Positions 17,462 through 25,860 of a stretch of 64,000 nt of DNA are shown in pieces. Below the pieces are notes generated by a model that did no database searches, was not told the DNA's origin, and was given only the letters and a program-made list of their open reading frames with translations. Numbering within the stretch: position 1 is the first letter of the stretch; the number at the start of each line of letters is the position of its first letter. The position numbers and the translations under genes were made by a program. The stretch covers positions 7,525-71,524 of the forward strand of contig CAVRZY010000243.1 of NCBI GenBank assembly GCA_963725415.1. Reading direction: 5' to 3'. This DNA is from CAVRZY01 sp963725415 (GTDB lineage: Bacteria > Acidobacteriota > Terriglobia > Bryobacterales > Bryobacteraceae).

Positions 17462-19591
17462 ATGCATGCCATTCTGATTTTGGCCTTGTTGATATTGCCG
17501 GCGTTTGCACAAGACCGGTACTTTCAGTTTTCAGTCGATCAGGACCGCCTCAGCGGGGCGGCGGACTTCAGCTTTCTGAATCACCCGCTCCAGGCCGCCG
17601 ACCGGCTGTTCGTTCGCAACGGCCATTTCTACCGTGTCGGACGCGACCTCAAGCCGAACACCGCCGACGACGAGCGCGTGCGTTTGTTCGGCGTCAACAT
17701 GGCCTTCGGCGCCAACTTCCCGGAGGAAGCCGACGCGCCGCGGATCGCCAGACGGCTCCGCAAACTGGGCGTCAATCTGGTCCGGCTGCATCACATGGAC
17801 ACCTCGCCCGACCGCGACCCACAGCAGGCCCGCAGCATCCTCACCACCGGGCCGTATCCGACCTTGAACCCGGTTTCTGTCGCGCGGTTGCGCGGCTTCC
17901 TGGACGCCCTGAAAGCCGAAGGCATCTACGTCAACTTGAACCTGCACGTAGGATACGTGTTCCGCCCCTCGATCGATAATGTCCCCGCCATGCCCGACGG
18001 GCAACCCATGCCGACCCAAGGCAAGCCGCTCCACATCTTCTTCCCGCGCATGATCGAGCTGCAAATGGAATTCACGCGCAAGGTCATCACCGCGCTGAAC
18101 CTGAAGAACGACCCGGTGCTGGCGATGGTGGAAATCGACAACGAGAGCTCGCTGCTGGAGGCCTTCCAGAGAGGCAACTTGCAGCGGTACGCAGTAGGCG
18201 ACTACAAAACCGAACTGGACCGACAGTGGACCGAATTCTCGCGCTCGAAAGTGGCCACAAGCGACGATGGCTACTTGCTGTTTCTGGCCGACCGGGACCG
18301 CCATTATCTGCGCCAGATGCTGGCGGCTGTGCGGGAGACCACCGACGCCCTGGTGCCGGCGGCAGGCACCCAGATGGGCTATGGCGGCCTGCTCAACCTG
18401 GACTCGCACCAGGATCTTGACTATCAGGACAACCACTTCTATATCGATCACTACAACTTCCCCAAGCAGCCGTGGGATGCCCGGGACTGGCGGATTCGGG
18501 ATTCCTCCTCGGTGGGCAGCGGACTGGCAACGTTTCTCAACATGGCCGCGGCGCGCCAGACCGGCAAGCCCTACACCGTCAGCGAATTCAATCAACCCTG
18601 GCCCAATCGCCAAGCCGCCGAGATTGATCCCACGCTGGCCGCCTTCGGCGCGTTTCAAGATTGGGACTCGATCATGCACTTCGCCTACGAGCACGGGCGA
18701 AACTGGGACAACAAGGTACCCAGCGGGTTCAACATCAACGGAGACTGGACCAAGTTCCCCAACCTCGGCCAATCGGCGTGGCTGTTCCGCACCGCAGCGA
18801 TCCAACCTGGCAAGGCCCCTATCACGATTCCTGTCTCGCTCGAGCTACAGCTACGCGGCGCGCGGGAGAAACGCATCGGCAATATTGCGGCAGCTCTGGC
18901 CGCCACCACAGGCTACGATCCTACCGTAGCGCTGCTTCATCCGGTCAATCTCGCCAAGCAGGAGGGCCGGGCCCTGCCCGAGGCGGTCAAAGGCCCGCTT
19001 TCGTCGCCCTACCGCTCCGACACCGGCGAGCTTTTTTACGATCGGGACAGGAAACTGCTGATCGTCCAGGCGCCCAGGGCGGCCGGCGTTTTTGGCTTCC
19101 TCGGCGCCAACAACAAGGTGTCTGCCGGCGTCGTGGATGTTGAGCTCGCTCCCGCAGCGCGGGGCTTCGCCGCCATCCTGGTCACGCCGCTCGACCAGCG
19201 GCCGCTGGGAAAGTCCGGCCACCTGCTTCTGTCGATTCCCGGTTATACCGTGGGCACACAACCGGGCACCGATCCACCGCAGCCGCAGAGGCTGATCCAT
19301 TACGGCACGACCACAGACTGGTGGACCCTGGAACCTGAGTCCGGCTCCAGCAGACCCTCCGCCAACCGCAGCGGCGGCAGCCCGCCGGTCTGGATGGAGC
19401 GAATCGAGTGCTTTCTCACGCTCCGCTCCTCGGTCCGGAAATTGACAGTCTATCCGCTGGACGGCGCGGGCGCCCGGTTGAAACCACTCAGCGCCGATGC
19501 GGTCACGCGCCTGAAGGGTGGTCTCCGCATCCACCTTCAGGCTGACGGCCAGGCCCTGGCGCCGTGGTACGAAATCGTCAAGGAGAAATAA
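17462..19591 (+). CDS. Secreted clan GH-A glycosidase-like paralogue without the insertion
   Basis: A 709-residue protein with a signal peptide (MHAILILALLILPAFAQD). It is a close paralogue of the gene 24 bases upstream: the same blocks ERVRLFGVNMAFGANFPEE, EIDNESSL (Glu228) and SEFNQPWPN (Glu375). At the point where the upstream protein carries about 185 extra residues, this one passes directly from VATSDDGYLLFLADRD into the barrel. A tandem duplication followed by gain or loss of the module is the simple explanation. GGAGG precedes the ATG. The stop codon TAA is immediately followed by the ATG of the beta-helix gene, so the two are co-translated. Confidence 0.75.
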   Translation: MHAILILALLILPAFAQDRYFQFSVDQDRLSGAADFSFLNHPLQAADRLFVRNGHFYRVGRDLKPNTADDERVRLFGVNMAFGANFPEEADAPRIARRLRKLGVNLVRLHHMDTSPDRDPQQARSILTTGPYPTLNPVSVARLRGFLDALKAEGIYVNLNLHVGYVFRPSIDNVPAMPDGQPMPTQGKPLHIFFPRMIELQMEFTRKVITALNLKNDPVLAMVEIDNESSLLEAFQRGNLQRYAVGDYKTELDRQWTEFSRSKVATSDDGYLLFLADRDRHYLRQMLAAVRETTDALVPAAGTQMGYGGLLNLDSHQDLDYQDNHFYIDHYNFPKQPWDARDWRIRDSSSVGSGLATFLNMAAARQTGKPYTVSEFNQPWPNRQAAEIDPTLAAFGAFQDWDSIMHFAYEHGRNWDNKVPSGFNINGDWTKFPNLGQSAWLFRTAAIQPGKAPITIPVSLELQLRGAREKRIGNIAAALAATTGYDPTVALLHPVNLAKQEGRALPEAVKGPLSSPYRSDTGELFYDRDRKLLIVQAPRAAGVFGFLGANNKVSAGVVDVELAPAARGFAAILVTPLDQRPLGKSGHLLLSIPGYTVGTQPGTDPPQPQRLIHYGTTTDWWTLEPESGSSRPSANRSGGSPPVWMERIECFLTLRSSVRKLTVYPLDGAGARLKPLSADAVTRLKGGLRIHLQADGQALAPWYEIVKEK

Positions 19592-21562
19592 ATGAAAGCG
19601 CTCGCGCTCACCCTGCTGTGTCTGACGCCCGCCTGGTCCCAGACCACGTTGTATGTTTCCACCGAAGGCCGCGCGGATTGGTCCGGACGCATCGCGGCGC
19701 CCAATGCGCAGCGCACCGACGGGCCGCTGCCGACGCTCGCGGCGGCGCGCGACACTATCCGCAGCCTGCGGAGCATGGGCGTCCGCGAAGCCGTCACCGT
19801 ACTGGTTCGGGGCGGCACGTATTACCTGGCAGAGCCCTTCGTGCTGGCGCCGGAGGATTCCGGCACACCGAAAGAGCCCATCGTCTACGCCGCTTACTCA
19901 GGGGAGCGGCCGATCATCAGCGGCGGGCGCAAGATCGCAGGTTGGAGGAAGGGGCAAGGCCCGTTGTGGGTGGCCGATACGCCCTGGCACTTCCGGCAGC
20001 TCTTCATCAGCGGGCGGCGCGCCCAGCGCGCCCGGACGCCCAACTTCGGCTTCTTTCGCATCGACGGCCCCAGCTCGCAAGACAGACCCTTCAAGCTGAC
20101 GTTCCGCGGCAACGACGTCCGCAAATCCTGGGAGGGCGGCGAGGTCGAGGTGATCGCGCTGTTGGCCTGGGCCGAGATTCGCATGCCCATTGTCTCGGTT
20201 GACGAGGCCGCGCATATCGCGGTTCTGAGCGGCGACCCGCGGCCTTCCAACAAGGAGGTTGACGCGCGGTATTTCATCGAGAATGCTTCGGACGCCCTCG
20301 ACGCCCCAGGAGAGTGGTACCTGGACCGGAATGCCGGCATGGTCTCCTACCGGCCGCTGGCTGGCGAAGACATGAGCAAAGAAGAAGCCATCGCCCCGGC
20401 GCTCACGCAACTGGTTCGACTGGAGGGCAATCCCGCCCAAGGCCAGTTTGTTCGCCACGTCACCTTTCGCGAGCTGGACTTCCGTCACAGTGACTGGACC
20501 ATGGTCCCCCAGGGTTACGCTGACACGCAGGCCGCCATCCGCGCCGGCACCGCCTTCGAGGCTATCGGCGCGGAGGACTGCGTGGTCGAGAGATGCGTCT
20601 TCACGCAGCACGGCGGTTACGCCGTCTGGTTCGGCCGCGCCGCCAAGCGCAACCGCATCGTCGGCAACGAAATCTTCAACATGGGGGCGGGCGGCATCAA
20701 GGTGGGCGAGGAAACACAGCGCCAGAACGAGGCCGAGCAAAGCTTCGACAACGTCATCACCGATAACCATATCCATGATCTGGGGCTGGTCTATCCGGCG
20801 GCGGTGGGCATCTGGGTGGGCCAGAGCAGCCGCAATGCCATTTCCCACAACCATATCCACGACCTGTACTACACCGCCATCTCCGTGGGCTGGACCTGGG
20901 GTTACGGCCCCAATCAGTCGAAGGGGAACGTCATCGAGTACAACCACCTGCATCGCGTCGGCAAAGACATGATGAGCGACATGGGCGGCATCTACACGCT
21001 GGGCATGCAGCCGGGCACCGTGATTCGCAACAACCTGATCCATGACATTTCATCGTTCACCTACGGCGGCTGGGGCATTTATCCCGACGAGGGATCGAGC
21101 GAAATGCTCATCGAGAACAACATGGTCTACAACTGCAAGAGCGCCGGCTTCCATCAGCACTACGGCCGGGAGAACGTCGTCCGCAACAACATCTTTGCGC
21201 TCAACAAGGAGTACCAGATGATGCGCACCCGCGCCGAGGCCCACCGCTCTTTCACCTTTGAGAGGAACATCGTTTACTTCGATTCCGGAAGGCTGCTGGG
21301 CAGCAACTGGACGGGGGATCAGTTCCTGTTAGACCGCAACCTCTATTTTGACGTGCGTGGCGGGCCGATTCTGTTCAGCGGGCGCACCTTCGCCGAGTGG
21401 CAGCAACTCGGCCAGGACAAAGAATCCGTCATCGCCGATCCGCTCTTCGTCAATCCCGGCAGTTACGACTTCACCCTGCGGCCGGAGTCCCCCGCCTTGA
21501 AGCTGGGCTTCCAACCCATCGACCTGCGCAACGTGGGCCCACGCGTGAATGCGGTGCGATAA
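19592..21562 (+). CDS. Secreted right-handed parallel beta-helix protein (GH141/pectate-lyase-like)
   Basis: A 656-residue protein with a signal peptide (MKALALTLLCLTPAWSQT). The N-terminal segment TLYVSTEGRADWSG with PTLAAARDTIRSLR is the usual entry to parallel beta-helix domains. Coil repeats with asparagine ladders run from about residue 290 to 560: GNEIFNMGAGGIKVG, DNHIHDLGLVYPAAVGIWVG, HNHIHDLYYTAISVG, ENNMVYNCKSAGFHQH. The architecture resembles GH141 and other sugar-active beta-helix enzymes. Its ATG directly abuts the stop of the glycosidase gene upstream. It probably acts with those enzymes on a branched or pectin-like glycan; the substrate is unknown. Confidence 0.75.
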   Translation: MKALALTLLCLTPAWSQTTLYVSTEGRADWSGRIAAPNAQRTDGPLPTLAAARDTIRSLRSMGVREAVTVLVRGGTYYLAEPFVLAPEDSGTPKEPIVYAAYSGERPIISGGRKIAGWRKGQGPLWVADTPWHFRQLFISGRRAQRARTPNFGFFRIDGPSSQDRPFKLTFRGNDVRKSWEGGEVEVIALLAWAEIRMPIVSVDEAAHIAVLSGDPRPSNKEVDARYFIENASDALDAPGEWYLDRNAGMVSYRPLAGEDMSKEEAIAPALTQLVRLEGNPAQGQFVRHVTFRELDFRHSDWTMVPQGYADTQAAIRAGTAFEAIGAEDCVVERCVFTQHGGYAVWFGRAAKRNRIVGNEIFNMGAGGIKVGEETQRQNEAEQSFDNVITDNHIHDLGLVYPAAVGIWVGQSSRNAISHNHIHDLYYTAISVGWTWGYGPNQSKGNVIEYNHLHRVGKDMMSDMGGIYTLGMQPGTVIRNNLIHDISSFTYGGWGIYPDEGSSEMLIENNMVYNCKSAGFHQHYGRENVVRNNIFALNKEYQMMRTRAEAHRSFTFERNIVYFDSGRLLGSNWTGDQFLLDRNLYFDVRGGPILFSGRTFAEWQQLGQDKESVIADPLFVNPGSYDFTLRPESPALKLGFQPIDLRNVGPRVNAVR

Positions 21563-21576
21563 CGCGGAGGGTTAGC

Positions 21577-22433
21577 ATGAGAGCACTCCTGATTCTCGCG
21601 TTCGCCATCGCCGCCCAGGCCCAGACCTGGGTGGATCCCGACAGAAGCGCACCCGCGGGCACCGAGTATCACACCTTCTTCAGCAATACCATCGGCGGCC
21701 AGATCAGCTACTTGATCTATCTGCCGCCCGACCATCAGACCGCAGCGATGAAGCGATACCCGGTCGTCTACTGGCTGCACGGCCTGGGCGGGAACCAGAG
21801 GGGCGGCGCAACGTTTGTGGCGCACCTGGATGCCGCCATCAAGACCGGAAAGGCGCCCCCCGTGATTGCCGTGCTGGTCAACGGGTTGCGTGACAGCCGC
21901 TACTGCGACTCTTTCGACGGCCAGCGGCCCGTCGAGACCGTCATCGTCAAGGACCTGATTCCCCACGTGGACATGACCTATCGGACTGTCGCAAGAGGTG
22001 CCGCGCGGGCGATCGAGGGATTGTCCATGGGTGGTTTCGGCGCAGCGCACCTGGCGTTCAGTTTCCCGAGTTGTTCGGCGCGGTCTCGATCATGGCCGGC
22101 GCGCTGCTGGATGCCGACTGCGCCGCTTCGTCGATGCACCCAGATCTCTACCAAAAGAACTTCGGCAGCAGCCGCCCCTACTTTCAGGCTAACAGCCCCT
22201 GGCGTCTAATCGAGAAGAACGCCGCTGCCATTCGCGGCCGGACCTTCATTCGGATCTTCGTGGGCGACCAGGACCAGCTTTCCGAGGGGAACCGCAACTT
22301 CCACGCCCTGCTCGACCATCTGCACATCGAAAGCGAATTTGTGCTTGTGCCGGGCCTGGGGCACAACCAGAAGCTGTTCTATGCGACGCTGGGCGAGGAG
22401 GCATTTCAGTTTTATGGGAAAGCTTTTGCGTAG
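21577..22433 (+). CDS. Secreted esterase-D/PHB-depolymerase-like esterase, frameshifted near 22068
   Basis: Signal peptide MRALLILAFAIAAQAQ, then an alpha/beta-hydrolase of the putative-esterase type: YPVVYWLHGLGGN oxyanion region, nucleophile Ser150 in GLSMGGFGA, Asp in VGDQDQLSEG, and His in PGLGHNQKLFY. After AHLAFSFP the frame breaks; the protein continues as ELFGAVSIMAGALLDADC one frame over and ends at 22433. One base, probably a G in CCG-GAG, is missing near 22068. It may deacetylate or de-feruloylate the glycan attacked by the upstream enzymes. GGAGGG stands six bases before the ATG. The nucleophile and acid/His lie on opposite sides of the break, so a true frameshift would inactivate it. 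Confidence 0.8.
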
Positions 22434-22989
22434 ATCCAGCGGCGCTACATACAGTAGGATTGCCGGCTTGGCAGGGCTGTTGGCTGCACTTGTGCAGGCG
22501 GGAGAGAAGCCTTTGAAGGCACTCAGAGTCTGTGAGGTGCTAAAAGACCTCAAAGCCTACCACGGAAAGACGGTGGCTGTCGTGGGCCGTTATTCCGCCA
22601 GCGATGAAGGCCGGTGGCTCGGCGAAGAAACCTGCGCCCGGAAACTTGCCACCGGAGATTTCGTGTGGCCGAACCTGCTCTGGCTGGAATGTTGCCGGAC
22701 GCCTGCCCCCATGCCACCTTCCCCCTTCGTGCTCGATGGGGCTGTTCTAAGAAGAAAGCTGGCGCTCATAAAACGAGGCACCAAGCTGCGGGTCTACAAA
22801 GGGCCCGGTGCGACTGATTGGAGCGACACCTGGGCTGTAGTGTATGGCCGGTTGGAGACCCACGAAAGACTGGAAGTCGCAATCACCCCTTCTGGAAAAA
22901 TGGGCTATGGCTTCGGCCATCTCAGCGCAGCTCCAGCTCAGTTGATATATGAAGCTGGCCTCGGCATCAAATTCCTGCCTGAGAAGTAG
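22414..22989 (+). CDS. Hypothetical exported protein
   Basis: A 191-residue protein. The ATG at 22414 lies within the last 20 bases of the esterase gene, with GAGGAG upstream, so it is coupled. A hydrophobic segment after a basic N-terminus (SRIAGLAGLLAALVQAG) suggests export. The body begins VCEVLKDLKAYHGKTVAVVGRYS and contains two or three Cys (EETCARKL, LWLECCR). The VCEVL...L...GK.V.V.G pattern is recurrent in uncharacterised acidobacterial proteins and resembles small OB-fold-like domains. I do not recognise a named family. It ends 8 bases before the convergent minus-strand gene. Confidence 0.55.
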   Translation: MGKLLRRSSGATYSRIAGLAGLLAALVQAGEKPLKALRVCEVLKDLKAYHGKTVAVVGRYSASDEGRWLGEETCARKLATGDFVWPNLLWLECCRTPAPMPPSPFVLDGAVLRRKLALIKRGTKLRVYKGPGATDWSDTWAVVYGRLETHERLEVAITPSGKMGYGFGHLSAAPAQLIYEAGLGIKFLPEK

Positions 22990-22996
22990 CGCATCT

Positions 22997-24649
22997 TCAG
23001 CGTAGCGACGTTCCCAGCAAATCCCCGAACCCCGCCAGCAGCTCGTATTTGTTCCGCCACGTGGTATACATGATGCCCAGCGCGCCGGGCGCTTCCTTCA
23101 GCGCCTCCAGCCAGCCCTTGGGATTGTCCAGCGTGTCGGCATCGTAGTATGCCCCGGCCAGCGTCTTGAAGCCCAGGCTGGAGAAGTGGCGCAAGCTCTC
23201 GCGCCGCTTCTCGTAGTACCAGCAGACGATGCGGAAGTCTTTGGGGATGTAGTTCCACGAACCGGTATAGTCGCCGTCCACCAGGTAGTAGTTCCCGCGC
23301 GCGTTGTGGTTGGGATCCAGCATGTCCGACCACACCCAGATTTCGGCGGTCGGATTCAGCTCGCGGATCATCTTGAATTGGCGCGTCAGGCAGTCGCCGA
23401 GGATCTGGGCCATGCTCATCCCGCGGCGTTTGCACGCCTCGCAGGAACCGCCGGCGCGGATCTCGTCCATGCTCAGCAGATACTGGCGCGGCGCCAGGTT
23501 TTTGTGGATGGCGCGCGCCTGGTTGCGCCAGATTTCGTAAACCTCGGGCTCGGACATGCACACCGACACCTGCCCGCGGTTGATGGCCATCCCGTGGTAG
23601 TAGCTGACGCGCAGCCGTTCCCCTTCCCGGATGCGGCTCTGGGGCAGGATGCGGATGGGTGGCCCGTCGTGATCGAAGCGAAAAGTCAGAGTCGGATCGG
23701 CGATCGGCGCGAAGTCGCGTCCTTCCTCGTACGGCTCGCCGGTCTTCTCACTCTGAACCTTCACCGGGGTCCCCGGACGTCGCAGCACGTTCACCAGGCC
23801 CACTTCTTCGATCTCGAAATCGTCCAGCCAGAACCTGCCGCTTTTCCCGCTCCAAACGCCCGCGAAAACCCTGACCTTGTCGCAGGGCCCGCTGTTGAAT
23901 CCCAGGGTGAGCGAGCGCCAGTCGCTCCGGGAAGGAATCTGGGGCTCCCAGGGCGCCAGGCGGCGCCCATCCGCGCCCAGAATCTGAACGCGCAAGGCGC
24001 CCTGTGGTTCCAGGTCTTCGGTTTTCACCCACACGCTCACCCGGTAGGAGCGGTAAGGCGTCACCGCGACTTCTTGCATCACCCGCGCCTGCCCGCCGGC
24101 GAGATTCTCGAAGCGCAGCGAGGCCTTGCCCTGGTGCGTAACCTGGGTGTCAATGAAACTCGCCTCGGCGGGGCGGTCTTGGATCTGGAAGCCCTCGAGG
24201 CGATTCCCTTCGTGTTTCTCCAGGCCGCCGTTGACAACAGCGACCGGCGGGTCAGGCGCCAGCCGCGCCTCGCCGCCACGCACCACGAACAGGGCATCCT
24301 TGACCGGAAGACCTTCGGCCAGGTTGCGGTTGTGACGCAGCACCGCTCCGCCGTATCCGGCGGAGTAAATGATCGGGATGATCTCGATGGAGTACTGCTT
24401 CGAGATTCTCTTGACCTCATCGAGTCGTTTGAGGTACTCGGGCGATTCGCGATCGAGCTGGTCCAGCCCGGTCAGCACCATGCCGTTCAGCCCGTGTTCG
24501 GAGGCCGTGCGGGCAATCCCCCGGATGTCCTCCACATGCCGGTCATCCTGGAGGCTTCGCGACACGTAGACCCAGCGGTTCGGGTACACGTCCCGTTGGG
24601 CCAGCAACAGCGCCGCGTGACAGACCAGAAGACAAACGTAATTTCTCAT
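22997..24649 (-). CDS. Secreted GH20-like TIM-barrel protein with internal CBM-like domain
   Basis: A 550-residue protein with a signal peptide (MRNYVCLLVCHAALLLAQ). The N-terminus is TIM-barrel-like (EHGLNGMVLTGLDQL, then YSIEIIPIIYSAGYGG). A beta-rich middle (about 125-265; TQVTHQGKASLRFENLAGG) resembles a CBM. The C-terminal part returns to the barrel with YLLSMDEIRAGG, where the Asp-Glu pair recalls the catalytic DE of GH20 hexosaminidases, and EIWVWSDMLDPNHN. Four cysteines cluster near the DE. The ATG overlaps the stop of the alcohol dehydrogenase (ATGA at 24646-24649). GH20 membership is a structural analogy, not a confirmed assignment. Confidence 0.5.
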   Translation of the reverse strand: MRNYVCLLVCHAALLLAQRDVYPNRWVYVSRSLQDDRHVEDIRGIARTASEHGLNGMVLTGLDQLDRESPEYLKRLDEVKRISKQYSIEIIPIIYSAGYGGAVLRHNRNLAEGLPVKDALFVVRGGEARLAPDPPVAVVNGGLEKHEGNRLEGFQIQDRPAEASFIDTQVTHQGKASLRFENLAGGQARVMQEVAVTPYRSYRVSVWVKTEDLEPQGALRVQILGADGRRLAPWEPQIPSRSDWRSLTLGFNSGPCDKVRVFAGVWSGKSGRFWLDDFEIEEVGLVNVLRRPGTPVKVQSEKTGEPYEEGRDFAPIADPTLTFRFDHDGPPIRILPQSRIREGERLRVSYYHGMAINRGQVSVCMSEPEVYEIWRNQARAIHKNLAPRQYLLSMDEIRAGGSCEACKRRGMSMAQILGDCLTRQFKMIRELNPTAEIWVWSDMLDPNHNARGNYYLVDGDYTGSWNYIPKDFRIVCWYYEKRRESLRHFSSLGFKTLAGAYYDADTLDNPKGWLEALKEAPGALGIMYTTWRNKYELLAGFGDLLGTSLR

Positions 24650-25800
24650 AAGCTCAGAGTCAGGATCCTCCGCACCACTGCTGGGGTGATGTCGCCGCGC
24701 TCACCCAGCGCGACCCATCCGCGCTTCTCGAGCCGCTCTGCGACCACCGGAATGGTATCCGGACCCACACCATAGGCGGACAGCCGTGTGGGCACGCCCA
24801 CCTGCTCGAAGAAGCTCCTGGTCCGCGCGATGGCCGCCGTGATGCGTTCCTCCGGCTCGCCGGCCTCGATCCCCCAGACCCGCTCGGCGTATTGCAGCAG
24901 CTTCTCGCGCTTGGTGTCGCGCTTCACTTCCAGAAGGCCTGGCAGGATGATCGCCAGCGTCTGGCCGTGATCGAGGCCATGCAGCGCCGTGATCTCGTGC
25001 CCGATCATGTGCGTGCTCCAATCCTGCGGCACGCCTACCGCGATCAATCCGTTCAGAGCCATGGTGGCGCACCACATGAAGTTGGCCCGCGCGTCGTAGT
25101 CCCTCGGATCCGCCACCGTTTTCGGCCCCTCCTCGATCAGTGTCAGCAGGATCGCTTCGGCCATCCGGTCCTGCAACGCCGCCTTGGCCGGGTAGGTCAT
25201 GTACTGTTCCAGGACGTGCATGAAAGCATCCACGATGCCGTTGCTGATCTGCCGCCGCGGCAAGGAGAAGGTCGTCTCGGGGTCGAGTACCGAAAACCGC
25301 GGATAGATCAGGGGATGGCCGAAGGGCAGCTTTTCCCGGGTGGCCCACTTGGTGATGACGGCGAAGAAATTCACCTCCGAGCCGGTGGCCGGCAGGGTCA
25401 GCACAACGCCCAGAGGAACCACCTTCTTCAGCGGCGCCGATTTGGCCACAATGTCCCAGGGATCACCCGCGAAATGCACTGCCGCGGCAATCAACTTGGT
25501 TCCGTCCAGCACCGAACCGCCGCCCACCGCCAGCAGGAAGTCAATGCCCTCGGCTCGACACACTTCCACCGCACGCAGGAGCGTCTCGAGGCGCGGGTTG
25601 GGCTCGATCCCGCCGAACTGGAGCACCGGACGATCCTTCAGCGCCGCTCGGACCTGGTCGTACACCCCGTTCGCCTTGATGCTGCCGCCGCCGTAGGTCA
25701 TTAAGATTCTGGCGCCGGCCGGGATTTCCTCGCCGATTTTCGCGATCTGGCCTTTGCCAAACAGGATTTTCACAGGGTTGCAGAATTCGAAGTTCTCCAT
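24646..25800 (-). CDS. Iron-containing alcohol dehydrogenase (YqhD/BdhA-like)
   Basis: A 384-residue cytoplasmic enzyme of the group III dehydrogenases. It begins MENFEFCNPVKILFGKGQ like YqhD/BdhA, so I choose the ATG at 25800 rather than one 15 codons upstream. The NAD(P) motif is LLAVGGGSVLDGTKLIAAA. Metal ligands are expected in the block NGIVDAFMHVLEQY (Asp and His) and in DWSTHMIGHEITALHGLDHG. It probably reduces aldehydes released by carbohydrate catabolism. It is translationally coupled to the GH20-like gene, an unusual partnership. The start is 60 bases from the divergent propeller-PHP gene. Confidence 0.88.
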   Translation of the reverse strand: MENFEFCNPVKILFGKGQIAKIGEEIPAGARILMTYGGGSIKANGVYDQVRAALKDRPVLQFGGIEPNPRLETLLRAVEVCRAEGIDFLLAVGGGSVLDGTKLIAAAVHFAGDPWDIVAKSAPLKKVVPLGVVLTLPATGSEVNFFAVITKWATREKLPFGHPLIYPRFSVLDPETTFSLPRRQISNGIVDAFMHVLEQYMTYPAKAALQDRMAEAILLTLIEEGPKTVADPRDYDARANFMWCATMALNGLIAVGVPQDWSTHMIGHEITALHGLDHGQTLAIILPGLLEVKRDTKREKLLQYAERVWGIEAGEPEERITAAIARTRSFFEQVGVPTRLSAYGVGPDTIPVVAERLEKRGWVALGERGDITPAVVRRILTLSL

Positions 25801-25860
25801 GCGAAAGTCAAGTCTAACAAAAACGTTTCGGGTAGAATCACTCATGGAGGTTTTCGGACC

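Noticed and set aside
23186..24775. 529-residue plus-strand reading frame
   Set aside because: Antisense to the GH20-like gene, which has a signal peptide and coherent motifs. The plus frame has none.
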